Source of the DNA: Pseudoalteromonas ulvae UL12
GTDB taxonomy: Bacteria > Pseudomonadota > Gammaproteobacteria > Enterobacterales > Alteromonadaceae
Direction: 5' to 3'
NCBI RefSeq assembly: GCF_014925405.1
Contig: NZ_AQHJ01000023.1
Location: 496,001-560,000, forward strand
Length of the DNA: 64,000 nt
Numbering within the stretch: position 1 is the stretch's first letter; every line of letters begins with the position of its first letter. The notes under the pieces are model-generated. The model was not told the DNA's origin, made no database searches, and worked only from the letters and a program-made list of their open reading frames with translations. Positions 16,158 to 25,278 of the stretch are shown here, one piece after another. Both the position numbers and the translations under genes were made by a program.

Positions 16158-18659
16158 ATGAAAGCAAAACTTTCGACGTTATCACTTGCCTTGCTACCTT
16201 TATTTGCAAGTGCAAACCCAAGCATTGCGCCAGCTAAAAAAGCGGAACCACATTACAAAGCCGATTCAGTAATCGTTGTTTATAAGCAAGGCACCAAAAG
16301 CACTGATCGTGCTTCAGCACGTAAATTAGTTGCTGCAAAAATCTCAGATATCAACCTCGATGAAGTTGATGATCGCTTTAAAAATGTTCTCTCTGGACGC
16401 TTAGCACAATATAAGCTTGATAAAACCAATGCCAAAGATGCCATTGCCAAACTAAAATCTCACCCTGCAGTCCTCTATGCAGAACCCGATTACCAAGTCA
16501 AAGCTTTGGGCGTCCCTGATGACTCTCGCTTTGGTGAACTTTGGGGTTTACACAACACAGGTCAAACAGGCGGAACTGCCGATGCTGATATCGATGCAGT
16601 AGAAGCTTGGGATATTTCGACGGGTAGCCGTGAAGTTATTGTTGGTGTGATTGATACTGGGGTTGATTATTCTCACCCTGATTTAGCTGCCAACATGTGG
16701 ACTAACCCTAATGAAATCGCAGGCGATGGCATTGATAATGACAACAACGGTTACATTGATGATGTCCACGGTATCAATGCGGTGACAAATTCTGGCGATC
16801 CGATGGATGATCAAGGCCATGGTACACATGTATCAGGTACTATTGGTGCATCAGGTAATAACGCCAATGGCGTAGCTGGTGTAAACCATAATGTTTCGAT
16901 TGTCGGCTGTAAGTTTTTGGAAGCGTCGGGCAGCGGTAGTACATCAGATGCCATTAAATGTATCGATTACATGGTTGGCTTAAGTAATGCAGGCGTTGAA
17001 GTAAGAGTATTAAATAACAGTTGGGGTGGTGGCGGCGCAAGCCAAGCTCTTGCGGATGCGATTACATCGAGTGAGCAAGCTAACATATTATTCGTAGCAG
17101 CTGCGGGCAATGATGCTGTGGATAACGATGTCAATCCAAGCTATCCATCAAACTATGAGCATGCCAGTGTGTTATCTGTCGCAAGTACTGATCATAACGA
17201 TGCGATGTCTGGATTCTCTCAGTGGGGACTCACCACGGTAGATATGGGCGCGCCGGGTTCTGCTATTTTATCGACAGTTCCAGGTGGCGGCTATTCGAGC
17301 TTCTCAGGTACATCCATGGCGACTCCACATGTTGCGGGTGCCGCTGCGTTAGCGTTATCGGTTAACCCTGCGCTAAACTTCCAAGAACTCAAAGATCTTC
17401 TCATGAGCTCTGGGGATGACAACGCAGCACTTACTGGTAAAACGGTATCGGGTAAACGCTTAAACGTATTTAACGCCTTGCAAGATGCAAACCCTGAGCC
17501 TGGCTTTAGACTCAAAGTGGCACCTTCTAATCAAACTATCACAGCAGGCGATACAGCTACATATACCTTTGAAATTGCTTCTGTTGCTGAATGGAATGAT
17601 ACAGTCACGCTTGCGCTAACAAGCTCAATTGCTGGTGCGAGTTTATCAACAAACTCTGCGATGCCGGGCGATACTGTCACTCTTACAGTGCCAACAACGT
17701 CAGAAACAAACTGGGGTGATTACAGCTTTACTGTCAACGCGACTAGTGGTGATTTAGCTAAAGATGCAACCGTGGGCTTATATGTTTACCCACAAGGTTT
17801 GAATGACTTTACTTACGCCAATGACAGCAGTGCAGCCATTCCTGACAATGACCCAACGGGCATTACCTCAGTAATCAATGTACCTGATGACATCACTTTA
17901 TTTGGAACGTCTGCATCGGTTGATATTAGCCATACTTATATTGGTGATTTAATTGTGAAGCTCACGTCGCCATCAGGTTCTGTGGCCACGTTACACAATC
18001 AAGCCGGTGGTTCTGCAGATGATCTTGTTGCCACTTTCACTTCAGCAGTGTTTGATGGAGAAGTCGCAACAGGTGATTGGACGCTGAGCGTTGAAGATAC
18101 CTACGCAGAAGACACAGGCACACTGAATAACTGGTCAGTGACTTTCACTGGACTGGGTGAAGTGGGTCCAACAGCTCCAATAGCTGGTTTCACGTATGAG
18201 CGTGATTTCCTAAATGTCAGCTTCACTGACACCAGTACCGATGTGAATGGCGATATTGTATCGCGCACATGGGACTTTGGTGATGGCAATACCTCAACAG
18301 ACACTAACCCAATGCATAGCTATGCTGCCGCAGGCACATATGCAGTATCACTTACTACGGTTGATTCTGAAGGTCTGAGCAGTACTAAAACAGAAGAAAT
18401 TCAAGTCTCTGAAGTCAACATTGAGCTTGCAGTGAAACGCTCAAATAAATCACGTACTGGCTATATGCGTGTCGAGCTAACATGGCAAGGTGCTGCACAA
18501 GGCACAGTCGATGTTTATCGTAATGGTGAGCTGTTAAATACCGTTGAAAACAAAGGTGTTTATCGCGATATTCAACGTCAAGTTGAAGAAAATGCCTTTA
18601 CCTACAAAGTCTGCCAATCAGTGGATATTTGTTCAAATGAAGTAAATGTTAATTTTTAG
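16158..18659 (+). CDS. Secreted subtilisin-like serine protease (S8) with P and PKD domains
   Basis: An 833-aa exported protease. Signal peptide 1-19 (ends ASA) and an I9-type inhibitor propeptide (about 35-115, ending AVLYAEPDYQV) precede the catalytic domain. The triad is Asp166 (GVIDTG), His221 (GHGTHVSG) and Ser386 (SGTSMATPH), with Asn318 for the oxyanion hole. A linker beta domain (450-545), a P/homo-B domain (about 552-665, ending NNWSVTF), a PKD domain (673-750, DFGDGNTS) and a C-terminal beta domain (753-833) with two cysteines follow. Such proteases of marine bacteria break down protein outside the cell. It is divergent from the curli operon and ends in a strong terminator, so it is monocistronic. 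Confidence 0.93.
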   Translation: MKAKLSTLSLALLPLFASANPSIAPAKKAEPHYKADSVIVVYKQGTKSTDRASARKLVAAKISDINLDEVDDRFKNVLSGRLAQYKLDKTNAKDAIAKLKSHPAVLYAEPDYQVKALGVPDDSRFGELWGLHNTGQTGGTADADIDAVEAWDISTGSREVIVGVIDTGVDYSHPDLAANMWTNPNEIAGDGIDNDNNGYIDDVHGINAVTNSGDPMDDQGHGTHVSGTIGASGNNANGVAGVNHNVSIVGCKFLEASGSGSTSDAIKCIDYMVGLSNAGVEVRVLNNSWGGGGASQALADAITSSEQANILFVAAAGNDAVDNDVNPSYPSNYEHASVLSVASTDHNDAMSGFSQWGLTTVDMGAPGSAILSTVPGGGYSSFSGTSMATPHVAGAAALALSVNPALNFQELKDLLMSSGDDNAALTGKTVSGKRLNVFNALQDANPEPGFRLKVAPSNQTITAGDTATYTFEIASVAEWNDTVTLALTSSIAGASLSTNSAMPGDTVTLTVPTTSETNWGDYSFTVNATSGDLAKDATVGLYVYPQGLNDFTYANDSSAAIPDNDPTGITSVINVPDDITLFGTSASVDISHTYIGDLIVKLTSPSGSVATLHNQAGGSADDLVATFTSAVFDGEVATGDWTLSVEDTYAEDTGTLNNWSVTFTGLGEVGPTAPIAGFTYERDFLNVSFTDTSTDVNGDIVSRTWDFGDGNTSTDTNPMHSYAAAGTYAVSLTTVDSEGLSSTKTEEIQVSEVNIELAVKRSNKSRTGYMRVELTWQGAAQGTVDVYRNGELLNTVENKGVYRDIQRQVEENAFTYKVCQSVDICSNEVNVNF

Positions 18660-18677
18660 TTTCCACCCCTAACGACC

Positions 18678-18700
18678 AAGGCGCTCACATTGAGCGCCTT
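18678..18700. terminator. Terminator between the subtilase and GNAT genes
   Basis: AAGGCGCTCA and TGAGCGCCTT pair around a 3-base loop, followed by TTTCATTTT on the plus strand, 19 bases after the protease stop. It could also serve the converging gene on the minus strand. Confidence 0.9.
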
Positions 18701-18738
18701 TTTCATTTTATCTTGCAATGTTTAAGCGCAATGACACA

Positions 18739-19248
18739 TTAAATCTGCTTGTAAAAATACACCGTGGCCGCCATACAACCGAGGCCATCTCTAGCAAAGT
18801 TTGGGATCACTCCACCATTTTGATAGCCTAATTTTGGATATAAAAATGAAGCTGTGTCGCCTTGTTTAGTATCGAGTACCAACAAACGCAACTCGTGCTC
18901 TGACGCCCATGCTTCAAGTGCTCCCATTAACGCTTTGGCCACCCCTTTGCCTCTTGCCGCTTTGGCAACCATCAACTTTTCGACCTCTGCGCGATGATTA
19001 CCATTAGCTTTATTGCAAACAGACAATTGCACAGTGCCAAGCAACTGACCCGCTTCAAATGCAATCCACATCCATTGCGTTGGCTCTGCCAAATCCGTAT
19101 TCACATTTTGCCAATACGATCTCGCTTCAAAAAAAGTGACTGGAGCAAGAAATCCAATCGATGCCCCATCAGCAACAGTCTCAATCAGTAAATCAGCGAG
19201 TGCATCGTGATACTGACTAAGGTCATCGAGACGGGTGATGGCCATCAT
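18739..19248 (-). CDS. GNAT-family N-acetyltransferase
   Basis: A 169-aa cytoplasmic acetyl-CoA-dependent acyltransferase. The acetyl-CoA loop is VEKLMVAKAARGKGVAKALM (motif A, R-G-K-G-V-A), followed by the motif-B region LLVLDTKQGDTASFLYPKLGY, as in small-molecule and protein-modifying GNAT enzymes. The acceptor cannot be told. Its first ATG overlaps the stop of the DsbA-like gene (TAATG), so the two are probably translated together. There is no clear functional link between them. Confidence 0.87.
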   Translation of the reverse strand: MMAITRLDDLSQYHDALADLLIETVADGASIGFLAPVTFFEARSYWQNVNTDLAEPTQWMWIAFEAGQLLGTVQLSVCNKANGNHRAEVEKLMVAKAARGKGVAKALMGALEAWASEHELRLLVLDTKQGDTASFLYPKLGYQNGGVIPNFARDGLGCMAATVYFYKQI

Positions 19249-19907
19249 TATGGCGCAAGCGTCTGTAGATAATCGACTAACGCAAAATACGCCTCATTAG
19301 ATCGTAAGTCATCATGGGGGACTACTAAATATTTGCCGTTGACAACAATGGCAGGCACGCTATGAATTTTGTTATCTGTCATCTCTTTGAGGCTTTGTTG
19401 CATCTTCGCAATCACCGTTGCATCTTGGCCTGCAATAGTTAAAAACGCTTCTTTATCGATGTCATTACGTGTAAAAAAGTCATCAAAACGCTGCTGAGTC
19501 ATCCCCTGTTTATACAAATCAAATAAATCAGCAAAATGGTCCATATTATTGGTTTGTTGTAAGGCATAAAATATACGGCCATCGTTTGCCCAGCTCTCAT
19601 TTAAAATCGCATGCTTACGAACAAAACCCAGCTCAGGCTGTTGGGCTTTATAGGCTTGTAAGGGCGCTTCAAAATGCTGGCAATGTGGGCAGCCAAGCCA
19701 GAAGTATTCAACAATAAAAGGCACTTTAGCACCTTCGGCATCGATACCACTGACAATGCGATAATGTACACCTTCTTGATATTGAGCTTGTGATTGAGAC
19801 TGTACACTCTCAGCTTTTGCTGCAGGGTTTGTAGGCGTTTCAACCTTTGAACAGGCAGTTAAACCAAATAACAGCGAAACCGCACTGGCGAGCAGAATTT
19901 TTTTCAT
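19248..19907 (-). CDS. DsbA-family thiol:disulfide oxidoreductase, lipoprotein
   Basis: A 219-aa thioredoxin-fold protein that makes or rearranges disulfide bonds in the periplasm. The chosen ATG gives a lipoprotein signal with lipobox LTAC (Cys19); a longer frame to 19961 would hide it. The active site is CPHC (Cys73-Cys76) in EYFWLGCPHCQHFE, identical to the E. coli DsbA motif, and the cis-Pro loop is HSVPAIVVNGKY. The lipid anchor is a variation on soluble DsbA. It overlaps the downstream GNAT gene by TAATG. Confidence 0.87.
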   Translation of the reverse strand: MKKILLASAVSLLFGLTACSKVETPTNPAAKAESVQSQSQAQYQEGVHYRIVSGIDAEGAKVPFIVEYFWLGCPHCQHFEAPLQAYKAQQPELGFVRKHAILNESWANDGRIFYALQQTNNMDHFADLFDLYKQGMTQQRFDDFFTRNDIDKEAFLTIAGQDATVIAKMQQSLKEMTDNKIHSVPAIVVNGKYLVVPHDDLRSNEAYFALVDYLQTLAP

Positions 19908-20106
19908 TTTGATGATTCTTATTCTTAAAAAAGTACTCTGATCATAAAAGAATTTAAACAAAATAGCAGGGGTTAATTTTGTTTACTGATAAACCACATA
20001 CTTTGGCTTGAAAAGGCCGCTCTTCAAAATTCGTTTGAAGAATAATGCTGCTTTAATAAATCACAGGCATAAAAAAACCTTACCAAATACTAAGGGCTAT
20101 AAAAAG

Positions 20107-20158
20107 TCGACCCAGTGGGCATGATTTCACATCCAACCGCCACGCTTATTCTGCGGGG
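20107..20158 (-). pseudogene. Decayed tRNA-Leu 3' half, copy C
   Basis: This is the most eroded of three tandem copies. It keeps the variable-arm region and the end of the T-stem (AACCGCCACGCTTATT then CTGCGGGG on the plus strand), but the T-loop is replaced by unrelated bases, adding about 7, and the CCA end is altered. It is followed by a mutated copy of the tRNA terminator. It cannot fold as a tRNA. Confidence 0.75.
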
Positions 20159-20292
20159 CCGATTATAGAAAGTGAATCCCCTCGTCTCTCTACGAACTTT
20201 GCAGTACAGCACAATAATCAGACAAGTATAAATTGAACTGATAAATCACAGGCATAAAAAAACCCTTACCAAATGGTAAGGGTTATAAAAAG

Positions 20293-20337
20293 TGGTACCA
20301 GTGGGCGGACTCGAACCGCCACGCTTATTCAGCGGGG
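20293..20337 (-). pseudogene. tRNA-Leu 3' half, copy B
   Basis: These 45 bases are identical to the 3' half of the intact tRNA at 20471-20515: CCA end, acceptor 3' strand, T-arm, variable arm and the 3' half of the anticodon stem. The 5' half is missing and replaced by an unrelated stretch (20338-20420) shared with copy C. The tRNA terminator is also copied intact (20255-20284). Confidence 0.85.
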
Positions 20338-20433
20338 CCGATTATAGAAAGTGAATCCCCTCGTCTCTCTACGAACTTTGTAGTACAACACAATAATCAG
20401 ACAAGTATAAATTGAACTAATAAATCACAGGCA

Positions 20434-20462
20434 TAAAAAACCCTTACCAAATGGTAAGGGTT
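20434..20462 (-). terminator. Terminator of the tRNA-Leu gene
   Basis: On the minus strand AACCCTTACC and GGTAAGGGTT pair around a short loop and run into TTTTTATG, 9 bases past the tRNA CCA end. A near-identical copy lies at 20255-20284 and a decayed one near 20075-20100. Confidence 0.85.
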
Positions 20463-20470
20463 ATAAAAAG

Positions 20471-20556
20471 TGGTACCAGTGGGCGGACTCGAACCGCCAC
20501 GCTTATTCAGCGGGGGATTTTGAATCCCCTATGTCTACCAATTTCATCACACTGGC
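20471..20556 (-). tRNA. tRNA-Leu (anticodon CAA)
   Basis: An 86-nt class II tRNA with encoded CCA. The acceptor stem is GCCAGTG with CACTGGT (one G-U at the end), the discriminator is A, the D-arm contains AATTGGTAGAC, and the anticodon stem GGGGA/TCCCC carries loop TTCAAAA, so the anticodon CAA (plus strand 20520-20522) reads UUG. The variable arm is long (CGCTGAATAAGCG) and the T-arm is GGCGG-TTCGAGT-CCGCC. All arms pair, so it should work. Partial copies follow on the same strand. Confidence 0.95.
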
Positions 20557-20876
20557 ACAATTTTTCTTTAATCTTCTCACGCCATCTAAAATGATTGAGA
20601 AAATAAAGAAAAACCACTTACGAGCAAAAACTTATAAAAGGTGCTTTTGTCTCTGGTTTTGCATTATACAAAGAAAGCAGTGCTGAGCAAGCGGTTTTTT
20701 ACCTAAAGCTGAACAACTGCTCAGCAATCAATCAATTTGTATGTTTACGCTTCTTTTACTGCGGCTTTACAATCGCTCACATTTTAAATTGCAAGGCAAT
20801 CCCGACACTTGGGATGGATTCATGTTTGCAATATTGTTTGTTAGAATATGAGCAATCCAACTTTGATAGGCTCGTT
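20557..20876. other. tRNA-Leu / RDD gene intergenic region
   Basis: About 320 bases with no convincing gene. It should hold the minus-strand tRNA promoter; TTGCTC and TATTTT 16 bases apart upstream of the tRNA are a weak candidate. GCTGAGCA and TGCTCAGC form an 8-bp inverted repeat about 30 bases apart (near 20682-20727). The plus-strand RDD promoter was not resolved. Confidence 0.4.
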
Positions 20877-21374
20877 ATGACAGATTTTCCTCGCACTGGC
20901 TTTTGGCGCCGTGCCGCCGCTTGGCTTTATGATGCGTTAGTGATCATTGCATTTGCCATGCTCACCACAGTGCTTTACCTACTGTTTATTCAACTGTTAC
21001 TTTCTTTTGAATTTCTGAGTTTAGGAAATGCGGCTGATGTCTCTGATTTAATTCAACAAGATCCAATTTTAAAGACCATTCGCACTGCCTTATTGATTTT
21101 AGTCAGCATCTGCTTTTTTGTGTATTTTTGGACGCGAGGCGGTCAAACAATTGGCATGCGCGCATGGCGACTAAAAGTTCAGCAGGTGGGTGGCGCTCGC
21201 ATTACTGTCAAGCAAGCGATTATTCGCGCCGCTACAGCTTTAGGTGGATTAGGCAATTTGGCTGTAATCGTTAATTTAAAACAGCCCAGAGCGCTACAAG
21301 ACTACTTAGCTGGCACTGAAATAATCACGCTCAGCAAAGAAGAAAACAAACGGATTTATAAGTCTCTCGACTAG
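20877..21374 (+). CDS. RDD-family membrane protein
   Basis: A 165-aa inner-membrane protein of the RDD family. It begins MTDFPRTGFWRRAAAWLYDA, where the R...D pair of the first helix is diagnostic, and has three to four membrane helices; the last part (IGMRAWRLKV...ARITVKQAIIRA) is the conserved RDD C-terminal motif. An in-frame ATG lies 21 codons upstream, but the internal ATG puts the family motif at the N-terminus. Some RDD proteins are linked to sodium/proton transport, but the function here is not known. It converges on lptG, with a 12-bp hairpin between. Confidence 0.83.
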   Translation: MTDFPRTGFWRRAAAWLYDALVIIAFAMLTTVLYLLFIQLLLSFEFLSLGNAADVSDLIQQDPILKTIRTALLILVSICFFVYFWTRGGQTIGMRAWRLKVQQVGGARITVKQAIIRAATALGGLGNLAVIVNLKQPRALQDYLAGTEIITLSKEENKRIYKSLD

Positions 21375-21388
21375 GTTATATTAAGCGT

Positions 21389-21418
21389 AATAAACGCAGC
21401 CTATTAGCTGCGTTTATT
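21389..21418. terminator. Hairpin between the RDD gene and lptG
   Basis: AATAAACGCAGC and GCTGCGTTTATT form a perfect 12-bp stem with a 6-base loop between converging genes; the lptG stop codon is inside it. T-runs are poor on both sides, so it may act as a bidirectional terminator or mainly protect mRNA ends. Confidence 0.65.
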
Positions 21419-22465
21419 AATTAGATAAACTGAAAACGCAATAAATATCACGCTAGGTAAAGTAGCCCCGACAAATGCAGGTAGCTCATACACAAGTACA
21501 ATCGGGCCAAATATTTTATCACTTAAGTGAAACACTATACCTGTCACTACGCCCATCACGATCCTCGCTCCCATAGTGACAGAACGAAGCGGGCCAAAAA
21601 TATACGACAACGCAACCAATAACATCACACCAATCGACACAGGCTGCATCAGCTTACGCCAAAGAGCTAACTCATAAGTACTGCTATCTTGATCATTTTT
21701 TTCTAAGTAATCCAAATAACCAACTAAGCCACTAAAAGAAAGCGACTCGGCTTTTAGCGAGACAATACCTAGCTTATCGGGTGTTAAATCTGAGGGGTAA
21801 AACAGCTCATCAAACTTTTTGGAAGTGACCTCCTCACCTAGCGATAATTGATTCACGCCACTGAGCATCCAACCTTCGGAATGACTCACCGCACTTTGTG
21901 CATTGGTAACTTCAACCAAGTCGAGATCTTTATTGAAGCGATACATTTTTAAATCATCCAGTCGACCTGATTCATCCACGTTATCGATATTTAAAAACAC
22001 ATCGCCATCTTTAGCCCACACACCTTGGCGCGCATTAAACACATTACCACCAGAAATAGCGAATGTACGCAGTTCTTTTGCTTGTCTTTGCGCTTCAGGA
22101 ACGCCCCACTCACCCATAGCCATAACGCATAACGCCATAAATAATGCGGTTTTCATCACTGAGCGAATAATCGCAAAACGTGACATACCTGCAGCTTGCA
22201 TCACCACTAATTCACTGTTCGAAGCCAGCGCACCAAGCCCAGTTAAACCACCAATTAATGTCGCCATTGGGAAAAAAGTCACCACATCACCGGGGATACT
22301 GTACAAAGTAAAAAGACCAGCCGTAGTGACATCATACGTACCGCGGCCAACATATTTAAGCTGCTCAATAAATTTTATTAAGGTGCTAATCCCAACCAAA
22401 ACGAGCAGTGCAAACCCTGTGGTTTGTAAGATGCTTCGCCCTAAATACCAATCTAAGGTTTTCAA
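21404..22465 (-). CDS. lptG: LPS export permease LptG
   Basis: LptG is one of the two membrane subunits of the LptB2FG ABC transporter, which pulls lipopolysaccharide out of the inner membrane and pushes it along the LptCAD bridge. The 353-aa protein has the family layout: N-terminal helices (MKTLDWYLGRSILQTTGFAL), a periplasmic beta-jellyroll (about 130-265), then three C-terminal helices. The usual E. coli length is 360. The start is TTG, overlapping the lptF stop as TTGA, so the two are co-translated. The ATPase LptB is encoded elsewhere. Confidence 0.95.
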   Translation of the reverse strand: MKTLDWYLGRSILQTTGFALLVLVGISTLIKFIEQLKYVGRGTYDVTTAGLFTLYSIPGDVVTFFPMATLIGGLTGLGALASNSELVVMQAAGMSRFAIIRSVMKTALFMALCVMAMGEWGVPEAQRQAKELRTFAISGGNVFNARQGVWAKDGDVFLNIDNVDESGRLDDLKMYRFNKDLDLVEVTNAQSAVSHSEGWMLSGVNQLSLGEEVTSKKFDELFYPSDLTPDKLGIVSLKAESLSFSGLVGYLDYLEKNDQDSSTYELALWRKLMQPVSIGVMLLVALSYIFGPLRSVTMGARIVMGVVTGIVFHLSDKIFGPIVLVYELPAFVGATLPSVIFIAFSVYLINKRS

Positions 22466-23574
22466 CTCACACGCTCCCGTTTCTTAAATATCGCTTTGAC
22501 CATCGCACCGGATGCTCGACCTCGTAAAATCAGTAAAACGCCAATGAATAAAGCGCTGATATGGATCCACCACAAACCGATATCGGTTGGGATTTTCCCA
22601 CCTTCAATGGCATGCTTAGCCCCATTTAGTAAAATAAAATAAGCCAAATAAATCACAATCGCAGGGACTAACTTGGCAAACTTACCTTGCCTTGGGTTTA
22701 CTTCACTGAGCGGAACAGCAATGAAGGTTAAAATTAAAATAGAAAGCGGAATAGCCAAACGCCATTGAAACTGAGCCGCAGCTTCGGAAGAATCCATTTG
22801 CAATAATGCCAAGCTACTCACGGCTTCGAGCTTACGGCGTTTATGCTCTATTGCTTGTTCTTGGATTTCGACTTGATAACCATCAAATTCAGTTAATTTA
22901 ATATCAAGTTGATTGCCATTGGTTTCGTAGTGCTGGCCATTGCTCAGATTGAGTTGTTGTTCACCGTTTTCTTCTTCGATGACTATCCCTTTTTCTGCAT
23001 AGACAATGCGAGCTTCAGGTGCTGCGTTATCATCAGAAAATTGTGCCACAAACACTTTGTTGAGTTCTTTGCCGCCTTGACTAATGTCATGCACAAATAC
23101 CACGGCTTTTTCATTGCCCGTTTGTTGAAATCGGCCAGCGCGTAAGCTAAATAATCCCGACTCAGCCTTGGCTTTTTCTTCAAGGCGATACTCTTGCTCA
23201 CTTGCCCATGGCGCAACAACTAAAGTCAATGCCGCAGCAAAAAGCGCCATCACAGCACTAGAGGCGAGCGTCACCCGCACCACATACCATTCGCTGACTC
23301 CACACGCTTTTAACACAGTCATTTCACTGTCAGCATAAACTCGGCTGTACGCTAATATAATGCCCAAAAATAAGCTTAAAGGTAAAATAAACGAGGCTAA
23401 TTGCGGTAACTTAAGCGCAAGCATTGAAATGATTAATTTAGCCGGCAAAGAACCGTCTGTTGCTTCAGTTAAAATGCGTACAAATTTTTCACTGACAAAA
23501 ATTGTCATCAAAGTCAGGAACACCGCCAACTGCGATTTCAGCACTTCAGCAGTTAAATAACGAAAAATAAGCAA
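22462..23574 (-). CDS. lptF: LPS export permease LptF
   Basis: LptF pairs with LptG in the inner-membrane LPS transporter. The 370-aa product begins MLIFRYLTAEVLKSQLAVFL, close to E. coli MIIIRYLVRETLKSQLAILF, from a TTG start. It has three helices, a periplasmic jellyroll (about 125-270) and three helices ending near VNPRQGKFAKLVPAIVIYL, the conserved E. coli VNPRQGR segment. It is divergent from pepA, as in many gammaproteobacteria, and overlaps lptG by four bases. Confidence 0.95.
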   Translation of the reverse strand: MLIFRYLTAEVLKSQLAVFLTLMTIFVSEKFVRILTEATDGSLPAKLIISMLALKLPQLASFILPLSLFLGIILAYSRVYADSEMTVLKACGVSEWYVVRVTLASSAVMALFAAALTLVVAPWASEQEYRLEEKAKAESGLFSLRAGRFQQTGNEKAVVFVHDISQGGKELNKVFVAQFSDDNAAPEARIVYAEKGIVIEEENGEQQLNLSNGQHYETNGNQLDIKLTEFDGYQVEIQEQAIEHKRRKLEAVSSLALLQMDSSEAAAQFQWRLAIPLSILILTFIAVPLSEVNPRQGKFAKLVPAIVIYLAYFILLNGAKHAIEGGKIPTDIGLWWIHISALFIGVLLILRGRASGAMVKAIFKKRERVS

Positions 23575-23730
23575 AATGTGCCCCTATAAAACATGTCTTT
23601 TCACTGGAATAGTCAGAAATTTTAAGTAAACTTGTTATTTTCACAACTTAATTATATGCCATTGCAGGTTTTTATAAACCTAAAAGTTATTAATGGCATA
23701 AATAGTGAGCAGATTCATTTAGGAGTCGCT

Positions 23731-25242
23731 ATGGAATTCAGCGTAAAAAGTGGTAGCCCAGAGAAGCAAAGAAGTGCTTGTATTGTAGTCGGCGTTTATG
23801 AACCGCGTCGTTTGTCACCTATCGGTGAGCAGCTGGATCGGATCAGTGATGGTTATATCTCCAATTTATTGCGCCGTGGTGATCTTGAAGGTAAGCCCGG
23901 TCAAATGCTGTTATTGCACCATGTGCCAAACGTATTAAGTGAACGTATTTTATTGGTTGGCTGTGGTAAAGAGCGTGAGTTAAACGATAAACAATACAAA
24001 CAAATCATTTCGAAAACTATCAACACGCTTAACGAAACTGGTTCAATGGAAGCTGTGTGCTTTTTAACTGAGCAACACGTCAAAGGCCGTGATACATACT
24101 GGAAAGTCAGACAAGCCGTAGAAACAACACAAGACTGCTTATACACCTTTGATCAACTAAAAAGTAAAAAGAGTGATACTCGTCGCCCGTTACGTAAAAT
24201 CGTGTTTAACGTGCCGACGCGTCGTGAATTGGCCATTGGTGAAAATGCCATTGAACATGGCTTAGCTATCTCAGCTGGTATGAAGCTGTGTAAAGATGTC
24301 GCTAACATGCCGCCAAACATTTGTAATCCTGCTTATTTGGGCGAGCAAGCCAAGTTACTCGAAGAGACCTTTGAGAAAGTCACCGTGAATTTGGTCGGCG
24401 AAAAAGAAATGGAAGAGCTTGGAATGCACTCTTACCTAGCGGTTGGTCGAGGAAGTGCAAACGAATCCATCATGTCGGTGATCCACTACAATGGTGCGCC
24501 AGAAAGCCAAGCCCCCATCGTGCTTGTTGGTAAAGGCCTTACTTTTGACTCAGGCGGTATTTCAATCAAACCAGGCGAAGCCATGGATGAAATGAAATAT
24601 GATATGGGTGGCGCAGCCGGCGTCATTGGTACGATGCGCGCATTAGCTGAAATGGATCTCCCAATCAACGTCATTGGTGTACTCGCTGGTTGTGAAAACA
24701 TGCCAAGCTCAAACGCCTATCGTCCAGGTGATATCTTAACAACTATGTCTGGGCAAACCGTTGAAGTTCTTAATACTGATGCTGAAGGGCGTTTAGTATT
24801 GTGTGATGCGCTTACCTATGTAGAAAGTTTTGACCCAGAAACAGTTATTGATGTCGCTACCCTGACTGGTGCGTGTATAATCGCCCTAGGTAGTCATGCC
24901 ACAGGATTACTGTCGAGTCATAATCCTCTCGCCCATGACTTATTAAAGTCAGGTGAGCAAAGTGGAGATCGCGCATGGCAACTGCCATTATGGGATGATT
25001 ATCAAGATCAACTTGAAAGCCCATTTGCAGATTTCACTAACTTAGGTGGCCGAGCAGCTGGCACAATTACCGCGGCATGTTTCTTATCTAAATTCACCAA
25101 AAAATATAATTGGGCTCATTTAGATATTGCTGGAACAGCATGGCGCAGTGGTAAAAACAAAGGCGCGACAGGTCGCCCAGTACCGATGTTAACTCAGTAC
25201 TTGCTAAACCGTGCTGATGTAACCCCAGTGCAAGAGTCGTAA
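23731..25242 (+). CDS. pepA: Leucyl aminopeptidase PepA (M17)
   Basis: PepA removes N-terminal residues from peptides in the cytoplasm; in E. coli it also binds DNA in Xer recombination and carAB control. The 503-aa protein starts [20 protein letters not shown], identical to E. coli PepA there, with AGGAG 9 bases before the ATG. A longer frame back to 23632 is not needed. The two-manganese site shows in [16 protein letters not shown] and [10 protein letters not shown]. It heads a pepA-holC-valS cluster on the plus strand, a common gammaproteobacterial order. Confidence 0.97.
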   Translation: MEFSVKSGSPEKQRSACIVVGVYEPRRLSPIGEQLDRISDGYISNLLRRGDLEGKPGQMLLLHHVPNVLSERILLVGCGKERELNDKQYKQIISKTINTLNETGSMEAVCFLTEQHVKGRDTYWKVRQAVETTQDCLYTFDQLKSKKSDTRRPLRKIVFNVPTRRELAIGENAIEHGLAISAGMKLCKDVANMPPNICNPAYLGEQAKLLEETFEKVTVNLVGEKEMEELGMHSYLAVGRGSANESIMSVIHYNGAPESQAPIVLVGKGLTFDSGGISIKPGEAMDEMKYDMGGAAGVIGTMRALAEMDLPINVIGVLAGCENMPSSNAYRPGDILTTMSGQTVEVLNTDAEGRLVLCDALTYVESFDPETVIDVATLTGACIIALGSHATGLLSSHNPLAHDLLKSGEQSGDRAWQLPLWDDYQDQLESPFADFTNLGGRAAGTITAACFLSKFTKKYNWAHLDIAGTAWRSGKNKGATGRPVPMLTQYLLNRADVTPVQES

Positions 25243-25278
25243 TTTACTTTTGCACCTAAGCAATGCTTTGAGGCAAAA

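Larger units (their letters stand above)
20055..20470. repeat. Tandem ~180-bp repeats derived from the tRNA-Leu 3' end
   Basis: Units recur with periods of about 179-185 bases: the CACAGG landmark falls at 20062, 20247 and 20426. Each has a terminator hairpin and a tRNA 3' half; copies B and C also share an 85-base filler beginning CCGATTATAGAAAGTGAATC that differs by only a few bases. On the minus strand the filler holds a possible promoter (TTGTCT, 16 bases, TACAAA). This accounts for most of the gap between the DsbA-like gene and the tRNA. Confidence 0.8.

Noticed and set aside
20293..20337. Copies B and C as functional tRNA genes
   Set aside because: They lack the 5' acceptor strand, D-arm and a normal anticodon loop.
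19908..20560. A prophage or integrative element at the tRNA-Leu gene
   Set aside because: Duplicated tRNA 3' ends hint at past integration, but no integrase, phage gene or distant attachment copy is in the window.
20591..20686. A 31-codon ORF upstream of the RDD gene
   Set aside because: No Shine-Dalgarno and no recognisable peptide; chance ORF in AT-rich DNA.
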